From Spirochaetota bacterium (GTDB lineage Bacteria; Spirochaetota; UBA4802; UB4802): DNA of 64,000 nt. The position numbers and the translations under genes are program-made. The stretch is taken from the NCBI GenBank assembly GCA_040756435.1, contig JBFLZD010000012.1, forward strand, positions 1 to 64,000, in the 5' to 3' direction. This document shows positions 38,490-48,269 of the stretch, in pieces. Below the pieces are notes generated by a model, which saw only the letters and a list, made by a program, of their open reading frames with translations, had not been told where the DNA came from and ran no database searches. Numbering within the stretch: position 1 is the first letter of the stretch; each line of letters begins with the position of its first letter.

Positions 38490-39677
38490 TTACAGTGCTG
38501 ATTTTAAAACTTCAATAATATCTCCCTCACTCATTGGCGGAAGTCCTGGCAATTTACCATTTTCATCATGTATAATGCGAATTGTATCAGCAGCATATTG
38601 AGGTATCAGTTTATCATCAATAGTAAGTTCAGATAATCTTGTTGGGCATCCAATACTTCTAAGAAATGATTCAAAACGATTTATTCCTTCAAAGGCACAA
38701 TCAAGATCTGAGGAAGATTTTGCCTTTAAGCCAAAAATTCTTTCGGCAAACTGCACAAATTTTTGAGTATTATACCTTGCTGCAAATCTCATCCATGAAG
38801 GATTGATAACAGCAAGTCCTGCCGCATGAGGGATATCATGATATGCAGACAAAGTATGTTCTATCATGTGGACGGGATATCCACCATTTACACCTGCTTG
38901 AACCCATCCATTTAATGCAACAACCGATGCCCATTGAACCTGCTCACGTGCTTGCACATTGCTGCCATCAGCCACTGCTTTTGGCCCCCATTCCATTGCA
39001 GTCAAAATAACACCTTCGGCAAAGCGATCCTGAATTGGCGTATAATCACTGCTATTAAAATAACCCTCTGTTACATGGGTGATTAAATCACATATTCCAT
39101 ACGCTGTATGATCCGCAGGAACAGTTATTGTAAGCTCAGGATCCACCAGTGCAACCTTTGGGTATAAACACTCTGCCTGAACAAAGGATTTCTCTCTTGT
39201 TTCTTCATTTGTTATTACTGCACCATCGTTCATTTCTGATCCCGTAGCTGCTAATGTTGGCACAGTAATTACTGGCAGAGCTTTAGTTGGATAATATGGC
39301 TTTGCCTGTCCATGATAAATCATATCCCATGGATCTCCATCATAATAAAAGGCTGCTGCCATTACTTTTGATGCATCCATGGTGCTACCTCCACCAAGAG
39401 CTATAATGACATCACACTTTTCTTCTCTTGCAATAGAGGCTCCTCTTTTTACTGTGGTAAGTCTTGGATTTGGTTCAACCCCACTGCACTCAACCCACTT
39501 TATCCCTGCCTCTTCAAGGCTTGCTACAGCTTTATCAAAGGTCCCATTGCGTTTTACACTTCCCCCACCTGTAACTATCATAGCCTTTTTACCATATAGA
39601 CTAACGAACCCACCAAGTCGTTTAACCACTCCTCTTCCAAAAATAAGACGTGTTGGGTTATAAAATTCAAAATTCAT
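38490..39677 (-). CDS. Iron-containing alcohol dehydrogenase, YqhD/BDH-like
   Basis: The 395-residue protein has the family's NAD(P)-binding GGGS motif (ALGGGSTMDASKVM), the PTLAATGSEM motif, and metal-ligand stretches DLITHVTEGYF and HMIEHTLSAYHDIPHAAG. YqhD uses NADPH to reduce short-chain and peroxidation-derived aldehydes. It is divergent from the AraC-type regulator, as yqhD is from yqhC. No damage is seen. Confidence 0.9.
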   Translation of the reverse strand: MNFEFYNPTRLIFGRGVVKRLGGFVSLYGKKAMIVTGGGSVKRNGTFDKAVASLEEAGIKWVECSGVEPNPRLTTVKRGASIAREEKCDVIIALGGGSTMDASKVMAAAFYYDGDPWDMIYHGQAKPYYPTKALPVITVPTLAATGSEMNDGAVITNEETREKSFVQAECLYPKVALVDPELTITVPADHTAYGICDLITHVTEGYFNSSDYTPIQDRFAEGVILTAMEWGPKAVADGSNVQAREQVQWASVVALNGWVQAGVNGGYPVHMIEHTLSAYHDIPHAAGLAVINPSWMRFAARYNTQKFVQFAERIFGLKAKSSSDLDCAFEGINRFESFLRSIGCPTRLSELTIDDKLIPQYAADTIRIIHDENGKLPGLPPMSEGDIIEVLKSAL

Positions 39678-39853
39678 GAAATCCCTCCTTATTAATTAAA
39701 AAATTTTGACTTAAATTAGCGCATTTCCATAATTCTGTAAATATCTGAATTTACAAATAATTGCCTGATTCTACAAACTTTTAAAATATTTATTGCATTA
39801 ATTAGCTATTTTTTGCTAAATTATACAAAATGCTATAAATCAGGTATAATTTT

Positions 39854-40732
39854 ATGAATCATAACAGAATGGTTGAGCTTTTAAGCTCCCTTGTGCCAGA
39901 AGAAGGTGTTATACAGAATGTTATTGAAGGAGTGGATTTATTTCGTATAACATCATCAACACCAAGAACACCAGTAACTTACAGCCCGGCAATTATTATA
40001 CTTGCACAGGGACAAAAGAAGCTTTTCATTGGTGATGATATTGTTATCTATGATCCACTTAACTATCTGGTTTTATCTGTTCCACTGCCGATGGAATGTG
40101 AAACAACAGCTAGTGCAGAGAAGCCCTTGATGGGTGTTAAAATCAAAGTAGATACAAAGACAATAGGGGAGATTCTTCTTGCAATTGATAATGATAATCA
40201 CAACATGACATCCCTTCCTAAGGGCATTCATTCAGTTCCACTTGACGAGCAGATAATAAATGCAACTATCAGGCTTTTAGAATCGTTACATTCATTAAGA
40301 GACCGTCGTTTTCTTGGACCAATAATTGTAAAAGAAATTATATATAGGGTCCTCTGTGGTGAAAAAGGAGGGGCCTTGATGGCACTGGCTTATAGAAATA
40401 AGCATTTCTTTCAGATTGCACGTATTCTTGATAAGATACATGAATCATACATCGAAAAGCTTGATATAAATTCTCTTGCTCATGAGGCAGGTATGAGCAT
40501 ATCTGCTTTTCATGATAACTTTAAAAAAGTGACGAATATGACTCCCCTCCAATATATAAAAAATGTCAGACTGCATAAAGCTCGCATATTAATGATGGAA
40601 GAAGGAATCAGCGCCTACAGTGCAGCCTACCATGTGGGATATGAAAGTCCATCACAATTCAACAGAGAATACAAAAGGCTTTTTGGCATAACACCAGGAA
40701 AAGATTCTGGAAAAAAGTTGATAAATCTTTAA
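39854..40732 (+). CDS. AraC-family regulator, YqhC-like
   Basis: The 292-residue protein has an N-terminal AraC_N cupin-type region (about 20-180; ITSSTPRTPVTYSPAIIILAQG) and two helix-turn-helix motifs at the C-terminus (IDKLDINSLAHEAGMSISAF, and AYHVGYESPSQFNREYKRLFG). It probably activates the divergent alcohol dehydrogenase gene in response to aldehydes. The 176-base intergenic region is AT-rich and should contain both promoters. Intact. Confidence 0.88.
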   Translation: MNHNRMVELLSSLVPEEGVIQNVIEGVDLFRITSSTPRTPVTYSPAIIILAQGQKKLFIGDDIVIYDPLNYLVLSVPLPMECETTASAEKPLMGVKIKVDTKTIGEILLAIDNDNHNMTSLPKGIHSVPLDEQIINATIRLLESLHSLRDRRFLGPIIVKEIIYRVLCGEKGGALMALAYRNKHFFQIARILDKIHESYIEKLDINSLAHEAGMSISAFHDNFKKVTNMTPLQYIKNVRLHKARILMMEEGISAYSAAYHVGYESPSQFNREYKRLFGITPGKDSGKKLINL

Positions 40733-40760
40733 TGAAAGATGTATCAATAATTTAGAACTT

Positions 40761-41561
40761 ATGAAAAATTACCTAAAAGCAACATATATCTTTTCGCTAC
40801 TGCCACAGCAGGTAAAAAGTCATTGCCTGACATCATTGAACAATACTCAGCGTTCATTGCTGGAGAAAGGCCTTACAGAAATAAGCACTTTAACCACTAA
40901 ACAGCAGATCACTATACTGACAGAATATATCAACTATCTGCAAAGGATACAACTCCATTATATTCATCTGCGGGATATATGCGTTATAATTTCTTTTTCT
41001 ATTTTTGTGGTGCTCATTATGTTGTCGGTACTCTTATCGTATGGAAGTGGTCGGGCACTCTCTAGTATGATGTACATATTGCAGTACGGTGGTGCACATG
41101 CAATCATATCCCCTTTTATTGCTGTGTATGCATACAGGGTAATGCAAAAGCAAATCATTCTACTCTTGACACCGTTACATACTTTTCGTGATCTGCTGGG
41201 TGCTCTGGGAGCTACTATCGCAATTATACTTCTTTTTTCCGTTACAATTCACGCGCAGGCGATAGTTGTTACAAAAATATCTATTGCTACTGGTATACTA
41301 TCAATTACAGCAGTACCTTTTACCGAAGAATTATTTTTCAGAGGGATAATCTTTTTGCATGGTGGGAAGAAATATGGGTATGGTGCTTCGTGGATTTTTA
41401 CTTCGTTTGTATTTGCCACTATTCATCTGCCGCCAACACCTATGGAATTTTTAGCATATTTTATGTGCAGCAGCATTTTATGTTATGTTGCTTACAGATA
41501 TTCATTGTTTGCATGCCTGGTTTCCCATGCACTATCTAACGGCCTACTATTTTTACTATAA
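40761..41561 (+). CDS. CPBP-family intramembrane protease
   Basis: The 266-residue membrane protein has six to seven hydrophobic helices. The motifs EELFFRG (metal/catalytic glutamates), FATIHLP and SHALSN match motifs 1-3 of the CPBP (Rce1-like) family. The N-terminal 60 residues are soluble and unrecognised. Substrates of bacterial members are mostly unknown, though some give immunity to or process peptides. It lies 28 bases after the AraC gene on the same strand, but the two need not be functionally related. Confidence 0.82.
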   Translation: MKNYLKATYIFSLLPQQVKSHCLTSLNNTQRSLLEKGLTEISTLTTKQQITILTEYINYLQRIQLHYIHLRDICVIISFSIFVVLIMLSVLLSYGSGRALSSMMYILQYGGAHAIISPFIAVYAYRVMQKQIILLLTPLHTFRDLLGALGATIAIILLFSVTIHAQAIVVTKISIATGILSITAVPFTEELFFRGIIFLHGGKKYGYGASWIFTSFVFATIHLPPTPMEFLAYFMCSSILCYVAYRYSLFACLVSHALSNGLLFLL

Positions 41562-41601
41562 TTACTATAGCATTTAAAATAGCAGGAATTATTGCAAAAA
41601 A

Positions 41602-43503
41602 CTATGCTGCAGGAAGATACAGACTCATCGCAGTACCCTTACCTGGTACAGAATCAACATGAATAAATCCACCACCATTGGTAATAGTTGAATACACAAT
41701 TGAAAGCCCCAACCCCGTGGCAATGGATTTTTCTTTTGTAGAAAAAAATGGCTCAAATATACGCTGCTTTGTTTGTTCATCCATACCCACGCCATCATCG
41801 CTGATCGTAATAATGGCATATTCAACATCTGGGTTTGCCTCGGGATGCACTGCTACTACAGTATCAGAACACCTGCTTTTTACACATTCAATAGTTATTG
41901 TGCCTCCCTGAGGTTCATTTTTTCTCATTAAAGTTACTGCATGCGAGGCATTAATGCAACAATTAATAATGGCCTGCGTTAACAATACTTTATCGGTAGC
42001 AACATAAATTTCCCTTTCTGGTATCTTGTATATAACAGTAACTATTTTTGGGAAACTGCTGGTGCATATAGTTTTCACATCATTTATGACATCCTGTATT
42101 TTCACATTTTCTACATTACCGGTTGTTTTGCGCGAAAAACTTAACAGCTTTTTAACCAATTCGGCAGCCTGTGTTGCTGATGCTGTTGCAGCATCAATAG
42201 ATTGTTGTAGGGACCTGGTAAAATCAAAATCTTTTTTTTCTAAATATATTGTGCTCAGATTCAGGTTGCCAATAATGCTGGTAAGCATATTGTTAAAATC
42301 ATGCGCAATACCACTGGCAAGTGTTGCCACTGCCTCCATCTTCTGCAATTGATGAATATGCTGGTTTAATTCATTACGCTCTTTTTCATATTGTACTATG
42401 TTTGTGATATCCTTACATGTAACCAAAATAACATTGCCCCGTTCAGGATGTATCAATACAAGAGTAATATCCGCCCAGAAATGATTGCCATTTTTTTTCC
42501 GGTGTACCCATCTAAATTGTATCTTCTTGTTGGTTAATGCCTCTTTAATATACCTGTTTGCTGATGCCCGTGAATCATTGCCATCAGGCTGTTTGGGTGG
42601 TGATATATCTGCAGGATGAAGACCTAAAAGCTCATCTTTTGAAAAGCCAAAAATCTGTTCTGCTGCTTTATTGCAATCAATGATACCGTGTTCATCAATA
42701 ATCAAAAGCCCATCGGTAAATTCTTCAAATATTGCTTTAAAGCGTTCCTCGCTTGCCTCCAATGCTTTCTGCAACTGCCGTTCACGGGTAATATCATGCA
42801 CCACTGCCATAATGACTGTTTTATTTGATATGGCAACCAGTGAAAGGTGAACTTTAAGCCACATAAGCTCACCACTTTTTTTATAAGCACTCCATTCAAA
42901 TATATCTGCACCATTTGTTACTGCTTTATCTATATGTTCTATTGCATTGGCAAGTGTAAATTGGGTATTGGGAGGATACGCAATTGAGGGATTTTCGGTC
43001 ATAAGTTCTGTACGCGAATAGCCAAATAGCTCCGTAGCAGCTACATTCACATCAATCACTTCACCGGTATGGCTATCATGTAAAAAGACAGCATAAGGAA
43101 TGGTTTCAAAAATATCATGATAGTGGGTAAGCGCATACGGATACTCTTTTACCGTGGCAAGGTTTTCCTTCTGATCTGAATAATCGGTTCCAAGCAAAAT
43201 TGCCTCAACATCTTTTACAAGTTCCTGAGCCTGGAGCATTGTACAGTGAGAATTTTCTTTACGGTATATTACGGGTAATACCGGCACTTCACTCCAGCGT
43301 ACAATATCTAAATACAGTAAAAAGTCTTCATCACTGTGCATGCCCACATCAAACAACACAATATCAGGCATACGTTTGTTAATGGATTCTTTACTGCATT
43401 CATCGCGTTCCACCAAAGACAATTGAAATCCCTTCTGTGTAAAAACCTCAGAAATCTGGTCACGCAGCGCTTTGTTTAACAACAATACTATTAAGCTGGG
43501 CAT
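41602..43503 (-). CDS. PAS-domain sensor histidine kinase with N-terminal receiver-like domain
   Basis: From the ATG at 43503 (GAGGTG four bases ahead) the protein has 633 residues. Residues about 1-120 are receiver-like, with an Asp in DIVLFDVG. Two PAS domains follow (about 145-260 and 270-390). HisKA is next with GIAHDFNNMLTSI (the His before DFNN), then an HATPase_c domain with DDGVGMDEQTKQRIFEPFF and TGLGLSIVY. No membrane helices are seen, so it is probably cytoplasmic and senses a soluble or redox ligand. The response regulator is not adjacent. Confidence 0.9.
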   Translation of the reverse strand: MPSLIVLLLNKALRDQISEVFTQKGFQLSLVERDECSKESINKRMPDIVLFDVGMHSDEDFLLYLDIVRWSEVPVLPVIYRKENSHCTMLQAQELVKDVEAILLGTDYSDQKENLATVKEYPYALTHYHDIFETIPYAVFLHDSHTGEVIDVNVAATELFGYSRTELMTENPSIAYPPNTQFTLANAIEHIDKAVTNGADIFEWSAYKKSGELMWLKVHLSLVAISNKTVIMAVVHDITRERQLQKALEASEERFKAIFEEFTDGLLIIDEHGIIDCNKAAEQIFGFSKDELLGLHPADISPPKQPDGNDSRASANRYIKEALTNKKIQFRWVHRKKNGNHFWADITLVLIHPERGNVILVTCKDITNIVQYEKERNELNQHIHQLQKMEAVATLASGIAHDFNNMLTSIIGNLNLSTIYLEKKDFDFTRSLQQSIDAATASATQAAELVKKLLSFSRKTTGNVENVKIQDVINDVKTICTSSFPKIVTVIYKIPEREIYVATDKVLLTQAIINCCINASHAVTLMRKNEPQGGTITIECVKSRCSDTVVAVHPEANPDVEYAIITISDDGVGMDEQTKQRIFEPFFSTKEKSIATGLGLSIVYSTITNGGGFIHVDSVPGKGTAMSLYLPAA

Positions 43504-43747
43504 TGGCACCTCGTTTTTAGGCATTTGCCTAACATACATAATTTTAAAATTAAATCAACAAAAAATTATACTATAAGCACATTTCTTGTTTGCCTGGTGA
43601 TTATCAGGGATGTCTGGAAGTATAATAAGAGGGGATTATGGTGAGTGCATACTATTTGAAAATAATATACGAAACCAACCTTTTATTCAGTTACTATCGC
43701 TCAATAACACCATTTACAATATATCACAGTATAATGAATTAAACAAC

Positions 43748-45850
43748 TTAAAAAACTTTAAACTTTGCCTTTACATCAAGGCTTATTAAAAGCTGAGTAT
43801 ACCTATACGGTATCTGTGTATCAAGCGGGTTGTAGTAAAACCAGCGGTGCCGTATTGTTAATGACAGCCATGTATTAATCTTAATGCTTACGGCATTACG
43901 TATCTCAGTCCTGATTTGATAGGTACTATCGCCACCTTGAGGAACCGAAATAAAATTGTCTACGGTAAAGGTGTATGTAAAATAATCCCAGAATGGGAAC
44001 TGCAATTGGAAAATTGACTCTGCACCATACAGCAAATCTTTTTCAGGATCCTGCGTCTGCTTTTCAAAACCAAAACCTAATCTTCCACTAAAATAGCTAT
44101 ACAAAAACGATGCACCAACCGTTTCACGAAACAAAATTGGGCGCAACCCGTCTTCTTTTTCTACCACCACAGTATCAACCTGAGATTTGTGATAGGGATT
44201 TATATAGGGGTTAAAGGTAAAAGTATAAAAAAGAGTCCCGCGCAGTAAATTTTGTAAATATAGCTCATCCTGCCGCATGTAATAGATATAGGGAGTTAGT
44301 GTCAATCGGTGGTATTGATTATACACTGTAATATCAGCACTATCCTCAATACCCCACTTTTTATATGTTTGTGATGGCATGCCAGGAGGAGTGGAAGCAG
44401 TATCATTGGTTGTAATAACGGAGTTATCATATATATTTGAAAGGTTAATATCAACCGTAAGCCTGAAACGGTTATCTAAGTATGAGAAATCATTTTTAGC
44501 AATATTTTTATTCCCCTGTATGTCATTTGTAATAATCGATGACAGTGGAGTCCACGTATTGATATATGAAACCTCACCCACCACAGCAGCTATTGTATCA
44601 TAGGCTGACTGCGTTGAAACAACACGATACATCCTGTTAGGATCTACCGCCACACCCTGAATTTTCCCTGCCGAAAGCCCGGAAAAAATGAGTGAAGGGG
44701 CAGTGCTTATTGCTTGTATCTGTTTACCGCTGAGTCTATAGGTAAAAATGGTGTAATCGTTTTGAATAAGCCGTTGCACATCAATGGAGGTAACTTTTCC
44801 GCTTAGCGTTGTTGCAAATATATCACTCACAGTGACAACAGCAACCTCAGCAGTATAGTAGTGGCGCAGCAAATGTGCGATAGTTACTGATGATACACTG
44901 GTTGCCGGGAAATTGTCAGCCAGTGTTACTGTTCCAATTTCAGCATAACGCTCCTTCCACAGATTAACCCGTTCAACCAGGTCAATGTAGGAACTATCGC
45001 TTACCTTTTTATCTACACTTGAAAAACTTATCTTTTCACATATAAGGTTATCTTTCAATCCCAGCCTGATAGTATAATGACCATTTGATTTTGAAAGTGT
45101 AATCACCGAGCGCCCGTCTTCCAGGTCAACACGTGGTGCATATACATCATAGTACAAACCTGCGGCATCACCTCCAGCTAATATAAGATTTATATCAGGA
45201 TACTCTTTCAAAAGCAGCATGTTCTGATCTGCAGAAAGGCCTGATAGTACAATGATATATTTACACCCCATTCCTTTGAGTGCTGCAATAGTGCTGGTAA
45301 GATACTCACCATACCCTGCAAGCGAAATACTTAATGTGCTTTTCTCTGCAACATCGAATATACCTTTTGATGAAGTAATACCAACAAAGCCAATGGCAAT
45401 ATCATTTTTTTTGTGCACCCAGTATGGTTTAAAAATTGGTTTATTGTCTACCGTAATATTAAGAGATAGAAGCTGTGTAAAGCGGCTCCGCGATGCCAGT
45501 TCCAGGTTACGCAATCCAACAGCAATATCGTGTGAACCAAGTAGCACAGCATCACACTGTAAAAATTCAAAATAATCAAGCATGACAGCACCATAGCTGT
45601 ACTTTGATAGCACCCCGGGCGAAAATGCATTGCCTAAATCAATATAGCAATCAACCTGTTTTGTTGCACGCTCTGCAATGATACCGCGGGCAACGGTTAA
45701 CAGTGGATCAGTAGCATCATCCATATCCAGTGAAAAATTGCCCCGTAAATTGCTGGTTGCAATAATAGTGAGAGTATCATACGCAAACGCACCGGAAAAG
45801 AATGCCATAATAAAAATCAGACAGAATGTACAGTAGTAACCAAAACGCAT
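43748..45850 (-). CDS. Degenerate 5'-nucleotidase-like protein fused to an outer-membrane barrel
   Basis: The 700-residue protein has a signal peptide (about 1-23) and a metallophosphatase-like region (about 25-290) followed by a 5'-nucleotidase C-domain-like region (about 300-460). The metal motifs are altered: the usual NDxHG is SNLRG, DxGD is DLGN, and GNHEFD is GSHDIA, so catalytic activity is unlikely. Residues about 475-700 are strand-rich with many aromatics and end in Phe, as an outer-membrane barrel would. The fusion is unusual. The lipoprotein gene upstream is 3 bases away and co-transcribed. Confidence 0.75.
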   Translation of the reverse strand: MRFGYYCTFCLIFIMAFFSGAFAYDTLTIIATSNLRGNFSLDMDDATDPLLTVARGIIAERATKQVDCYIDLGNAFSPGVLSKYSYGAVMLDYFEFLQCDAVLLGSHDIAVGLRNLELASRSRFTQLLSLNITVDNKPIFKPYWVHKKNDIAIGFVGITSSKGIFDVAEKSTLSISLAGYGEYLTSTIAALKGMGCKYIIVLSGLSADQNMLLLKEYPDINLILAGGDAAGLYYDVYAPRVDLEDGRSVITLSKSNGHYTIRLGLKDNLICEKISFSSVDKKVSDSSYIDLVERVNLWKERYAEIGTVTLADNFPATSVSSVTIAHLLRHYYTAEVAVVTVSDIFATTLSGKVTSIDVQRLIQNDYTIFTYRLSGKQIQAISTAPSLIFSGLSAGKIQGVAVDPNRMYRVVSTQSAYDTIAAVVGEVSYINTWTPLSSIITNDIQGNKNIAKNDFSYLDNRFRLTVDINLSNIYDNSVITTNDTASTPPGMPSQTYKKWGIEDSADITVYNQYHRLTLTPYIYYMRQDELYLQNLLRGTLFYTFTFNPYINPYHKSQVDTVVVEKEDGLRPILFRETVGASFLYSYFSGRLGFGFEKQTQDPEKDLLYGAESIFQLQFPFWDYFTYTFTVDNFISVPQGGDSTYQIRTEIRNAVSIKINTWLSLTIRHRWFYYNPLDTQIPYRYTQLLISLDVKAKFKVF

Positions 45851-45853
45851 TGT

Positions 45854-46570
45854 TTATTTGCTTTCTTCTTTTTTTTGCTCGTCTTTCTTTGTTTCACTTC
45901 CAGTATCCAGAGCCTTCTTTGGTTCTGCAACACTGGATTTTTTCATCTCATCCAGTTCTTTCTGGATTTTCTGAATGAGTACCTCGGCCTCAGCTAACCT
46001 GCTTTTAAGCTGTTCTTTTTCCGAAGTTAATGATGTCACCTGCTTCTGTAAATTATCAATAGTAGTTTGATATTCTATCTCCTTTTTTGCATTCTGATTT
46101 ACTATATTTTCTTTTTCTTTAATAAAATCAACTTCCTGTTTGCGGATAACTTCATTTAACCGTGCTATTTCATCTGCCATCTTTTTTTCAAGTTCTTTGT
46201 TGCGCTGATCCAGTTCCTGCAGTTTAACATCACTTTGCTTTACAAACACATCATATTTTTGCTGTAGCGCAGTATACCGCTGATTCCACATAGCAATATC
46301 ATTAGTGTACTTTGTTTGCAATGCATTTAAGTCTGACTGCAGCAGATTATTCCTTGATTGAAGATTTACATTTTCCTTTTTATATTTTGCATTTTCAGCT
46401 TTCAGAACATCATTTTCGCGCATAAAGAGGTTCAGGTTCTGTGAACATACCCTGTTTTCAGCTTTGAGTTGATCCACAAGCTTTGTATCCTGGGTATTGA
46501 GTGTTGCACATGAAGATGCAAAAACAACAATTGCAATGATAAATGTTGAAATGCTTGCAAAATTTCTCAT
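45854..46570 (-). CDS. Coiled-coil lipoprotein
   Basis: The preferred ATG is 46570 (GGGGGC ahead), giving 238 residues with lipobox ASSC (Cys21). The longer frame upstream runs into a MITE-like repeat and is rejected. Residues about 28-210 are nearly continuous coiled coil with strings of polar heptads, followed by a lysine-rich end. It is probably anchored in the outer membrane or inner leaflet and spans the periplasm. It lies upstream of the barrel-fused protein, suggesting a shared envelope role. Confidence 0.72.
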   Translation of the reverse strand: MRNFASISTFIIAIVVFASSCATLNTQDTKLVDQLKAENRVCSQNLNLFMRENDVLKAENAKYKKENVNLQSRNNLLQSDLNALQTKYTNDIAMWNQRYTALQQKYDVFVKQSDVKLQELDQRNKELEKKMADEIARLNEVIRKQEVDFIKEKENIVNQNAKKEIEYQTTIDNLQKQVTSLTSEKEQLKSRLAEAEVLIQKIQKELDEMKKSSVAEPKKALDTGSETKKDEQKKEESK

Positions 46571-46600
46571 TAATAGCCCCCACTTGCCTGATAAATATAA

Positions 46601-46706
46601 GGGAACGTCTAAAAACTGTTTTTTGGATATTCCCTTGAATATTAGGATAAAACCGCTTTCTTTATACAAATAAATTTTAGGAAGAAAGCAGTTTTTAGAT
46701 GTGCCC
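46601..46706. mobile_element. MITE-like element with 26-bp terminal inverted repeats
   Basis: The left end (46601-46626) and right end (46681-46706) are imperfect inverted repeats sharing TCTAAAAACTG and flanking GGG. The interior of 54 bases is AT-rich and has no coding sense. No transposase is in the window. It is adjacent to repeat copy A. Confidence 0.6.
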
Positions 46707-46732
46707 ATAGTCTGTATACTTTGCTGCTAAAG

Positions 46733-46971
46733 AGGGTGTCCCAAAAGACACCTCATTACAATTACTTTGCACGCGCGTCATTGCAAGGAACGAAGTGACG
46801 AAGAAATCCTGTCTTCTGAAGCATAGAGATTGCTTCACTTCGACATGCTCAGTGCAAGCACTTCGACATGCTCAGTGCAAGCACTTCGACATGCTCAGCA
46901 CAGGCGCTACGTTCACAATGACATTGTACTCACGTCATTGAAAGCCCCACAGTTTGTTTTGAGACGGCCCC
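46733..46971 (+). repeat. Dispersed repeat copy A with terminator-like end
   Basis: The copy opens with the hairpin GGTGTC/GACACC (46735-46752), contains the GTCATTGC...GAAGTGACGAAG...GCGCTAC tract and closes with TTTGTTTTGAGACGGCCCC. Copy B (48270-48475) is the same structure in the opposite orientation. The two flank a single gene. Confidence 0.75.
46837..46905 (+). repeat. Three tandem 23-bp units inside repeat copy A
   Basis: Units start at 46837, 46860 and 46883, each beginning ACTTCGACATGCTCAG; the first two are identical over their 23 bases and the third diverges after that prefix. Copy B has a single related site. The expansion is local to copy A. Confidence 0.85.
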
Positions 46972-47253
46972 AATAGCAATACAATAATCATAAGCAACCT
47001 TTACTCAGATTCAACCTTTTTTTATCTTAATCCAGAAAATTATTCCAAATAAAAGCCGTATAAAGGCTCTGACCCCATAGTTAAAAAATTTTAAATAAAA
47101 ACCGACTAATTGGTATTTTTTTATTGACAATTTTTAATTTTAGCATTAAATGTACCAAATTCCACCGCACTGAGTGAATAATCACTCAATTCGCAAATGA
47201 TCCTATTTTCCTATCTCACGGTGAATAATATTTCAATATACTAGGGGGGTTCT
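46972..47253. promoter_or_regulatory. Promoter and operator-like dyad before the YiiX-like gene
   Basis: TTGACA (47124-47129) is followed after 17 bases by TAAATG (47147-47152), a moderate sigma-70-type promoter. About 18 bases downstream the perfect dyad TGAGTGA/TCACTCA (47171-47188, 4-base spacer) could bind a repressor. A GCTCTGACCCC repeat lies at 47066. A strong AGGGGGG ribosome site ends the region. Confidence 0.5.
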
Positions 47254-48243
47254 ATGAAATTTTTAACAAAGGTTTGTTTTATTGTGGTTATGCTCTTTGC
47301 CAGCACAACCATTTTTGCAGCATGGGTTTATGTGCCCATGAGCATTAATGCCCAAAAAGGCGATATTGTCCTTTCAACAAGTCCCGGATTTATTATGGAC
47401 CTGCTTGCTATTCTGGGTTGTTACTGGAGCCATAGTGGCATGGCAGTTGATAATGGATATAATATTCGCCACAATACCATGTATGTTAGCCAGATCCCAA
47501 TAGAGTACAATTACATCTGGTTTATCAAGACTACACCAAAACGTCTTGATCCCACAAGATTAAGCAATGGGCTTCCTGGCATTTTAACTGAAGATATTGA
47601 TACCGCGTACAATACAACACTAAACTTCCATGCTGCAGGTGGAGCTATACTAAAACCCACTGCTGCCAATGAAGCATTGTACAGGCAATATCTAAATGCT
47701 GCTGCAGATGTCTTCAATTACCTCAAAGCGTACTACCGTGTACATGCATACGTCAATATGTATCAGCTTGACTATGCCAATTATTATATAACAGGCCGTG
47801 GTAATCATTGCTCAGGGACCTGCTGGTACGCTAACTACTTTGCCGGTAAAACAATGGCAGTGGCCACCATACCGTCTGCTCTTGTGACACAATGTGCCAA
47901 TTCACTCTATACATCAGTTAAAAATATGGTCCGTGATGAGGCTGGCGGATTTGGTGCATTCATCATTGATATAGAAGGATTATTTGGTACAGGTGCAGAT
48001 GAAAAGATAGCCAACCAGATTGTTAACACATTTGGTTTTGACAGGTCAACAGATACATCATCATACTGGAGAAATTACATTAATCAGGTAACAGCTACCG
48101 CAAATGCACCTGATCATCTCATTCTATCATCATACACCAATCCATCCGGTCACAATGTAGGTGTACAGACAACTTCAACTTCATATTATGGCCAGGTTGA
48201 GCCACTTGTAATAACTGATGGATATTATGTTGAAGTCCCTTAA
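47254..48243 (+). CDS. Secreted YiiX/C92-like permuted papain-fold protein
   Basis: The 329-residue protein has a signal peptide (about 1-22). KGDIVLST (about 36-43) and WSHSGMAVD (about 58-66) carry the candidate catalytic histidine, and GNHCSGTCWYANYF (about 187-200) carries the candidate cysteines. The His-before-Cys order is that of permuted NlpC/P60-like (YiiX, peptidase C92) proteins, which cleave peptides or lipid amides. The C-terminal 100 residues are unassigned. It stands alone between inverted copies A and B of a repeat and downstream of a MITE. Confidence 0.65.
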   Translation: MKFLTKVCFIVVMLFASTTIFAAWVYVPMSINAQKGDIVLSTSPGFIMDLLAILGCYWSHSGMAVDNGYNIRHNTMYVSQIPIEYNYIWFIKTTPKRLDPTRLSNGLPGILTEDIDTAYNTTLNFHAAGGAILKPTAANEALYRQYLNAAADVFNYLKAYYRVHAYVNMYQLDYANYYITGRGNHCSGTCWYANYFAGKTMAVATIPSALVTQCANSLYTSVKNMVRDEAGGFGAFIIDIEGLFGTGADEKIANQIVNTFGFDRSTDTSSYWRNYINQVTATANAPDHLILSSYTNPSGHNVGVQTTSTSYYGQVEPLVITDGYYVEVP

Positions 48244-48269
48244 TGAGCAAAATCATCTTTAAATAAAAA

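Noticed and set aside
46571-46708. Longer N-terminus for the coiled-coil lipoprotein
   Set aside because: It reads through the MITE-like element and would hide the lipoprotein signal.
46733-46971. CRISPR array from the tandem units
   Set aside because: The units are directly adjacent, without unique spacers, and no cas gene is present.
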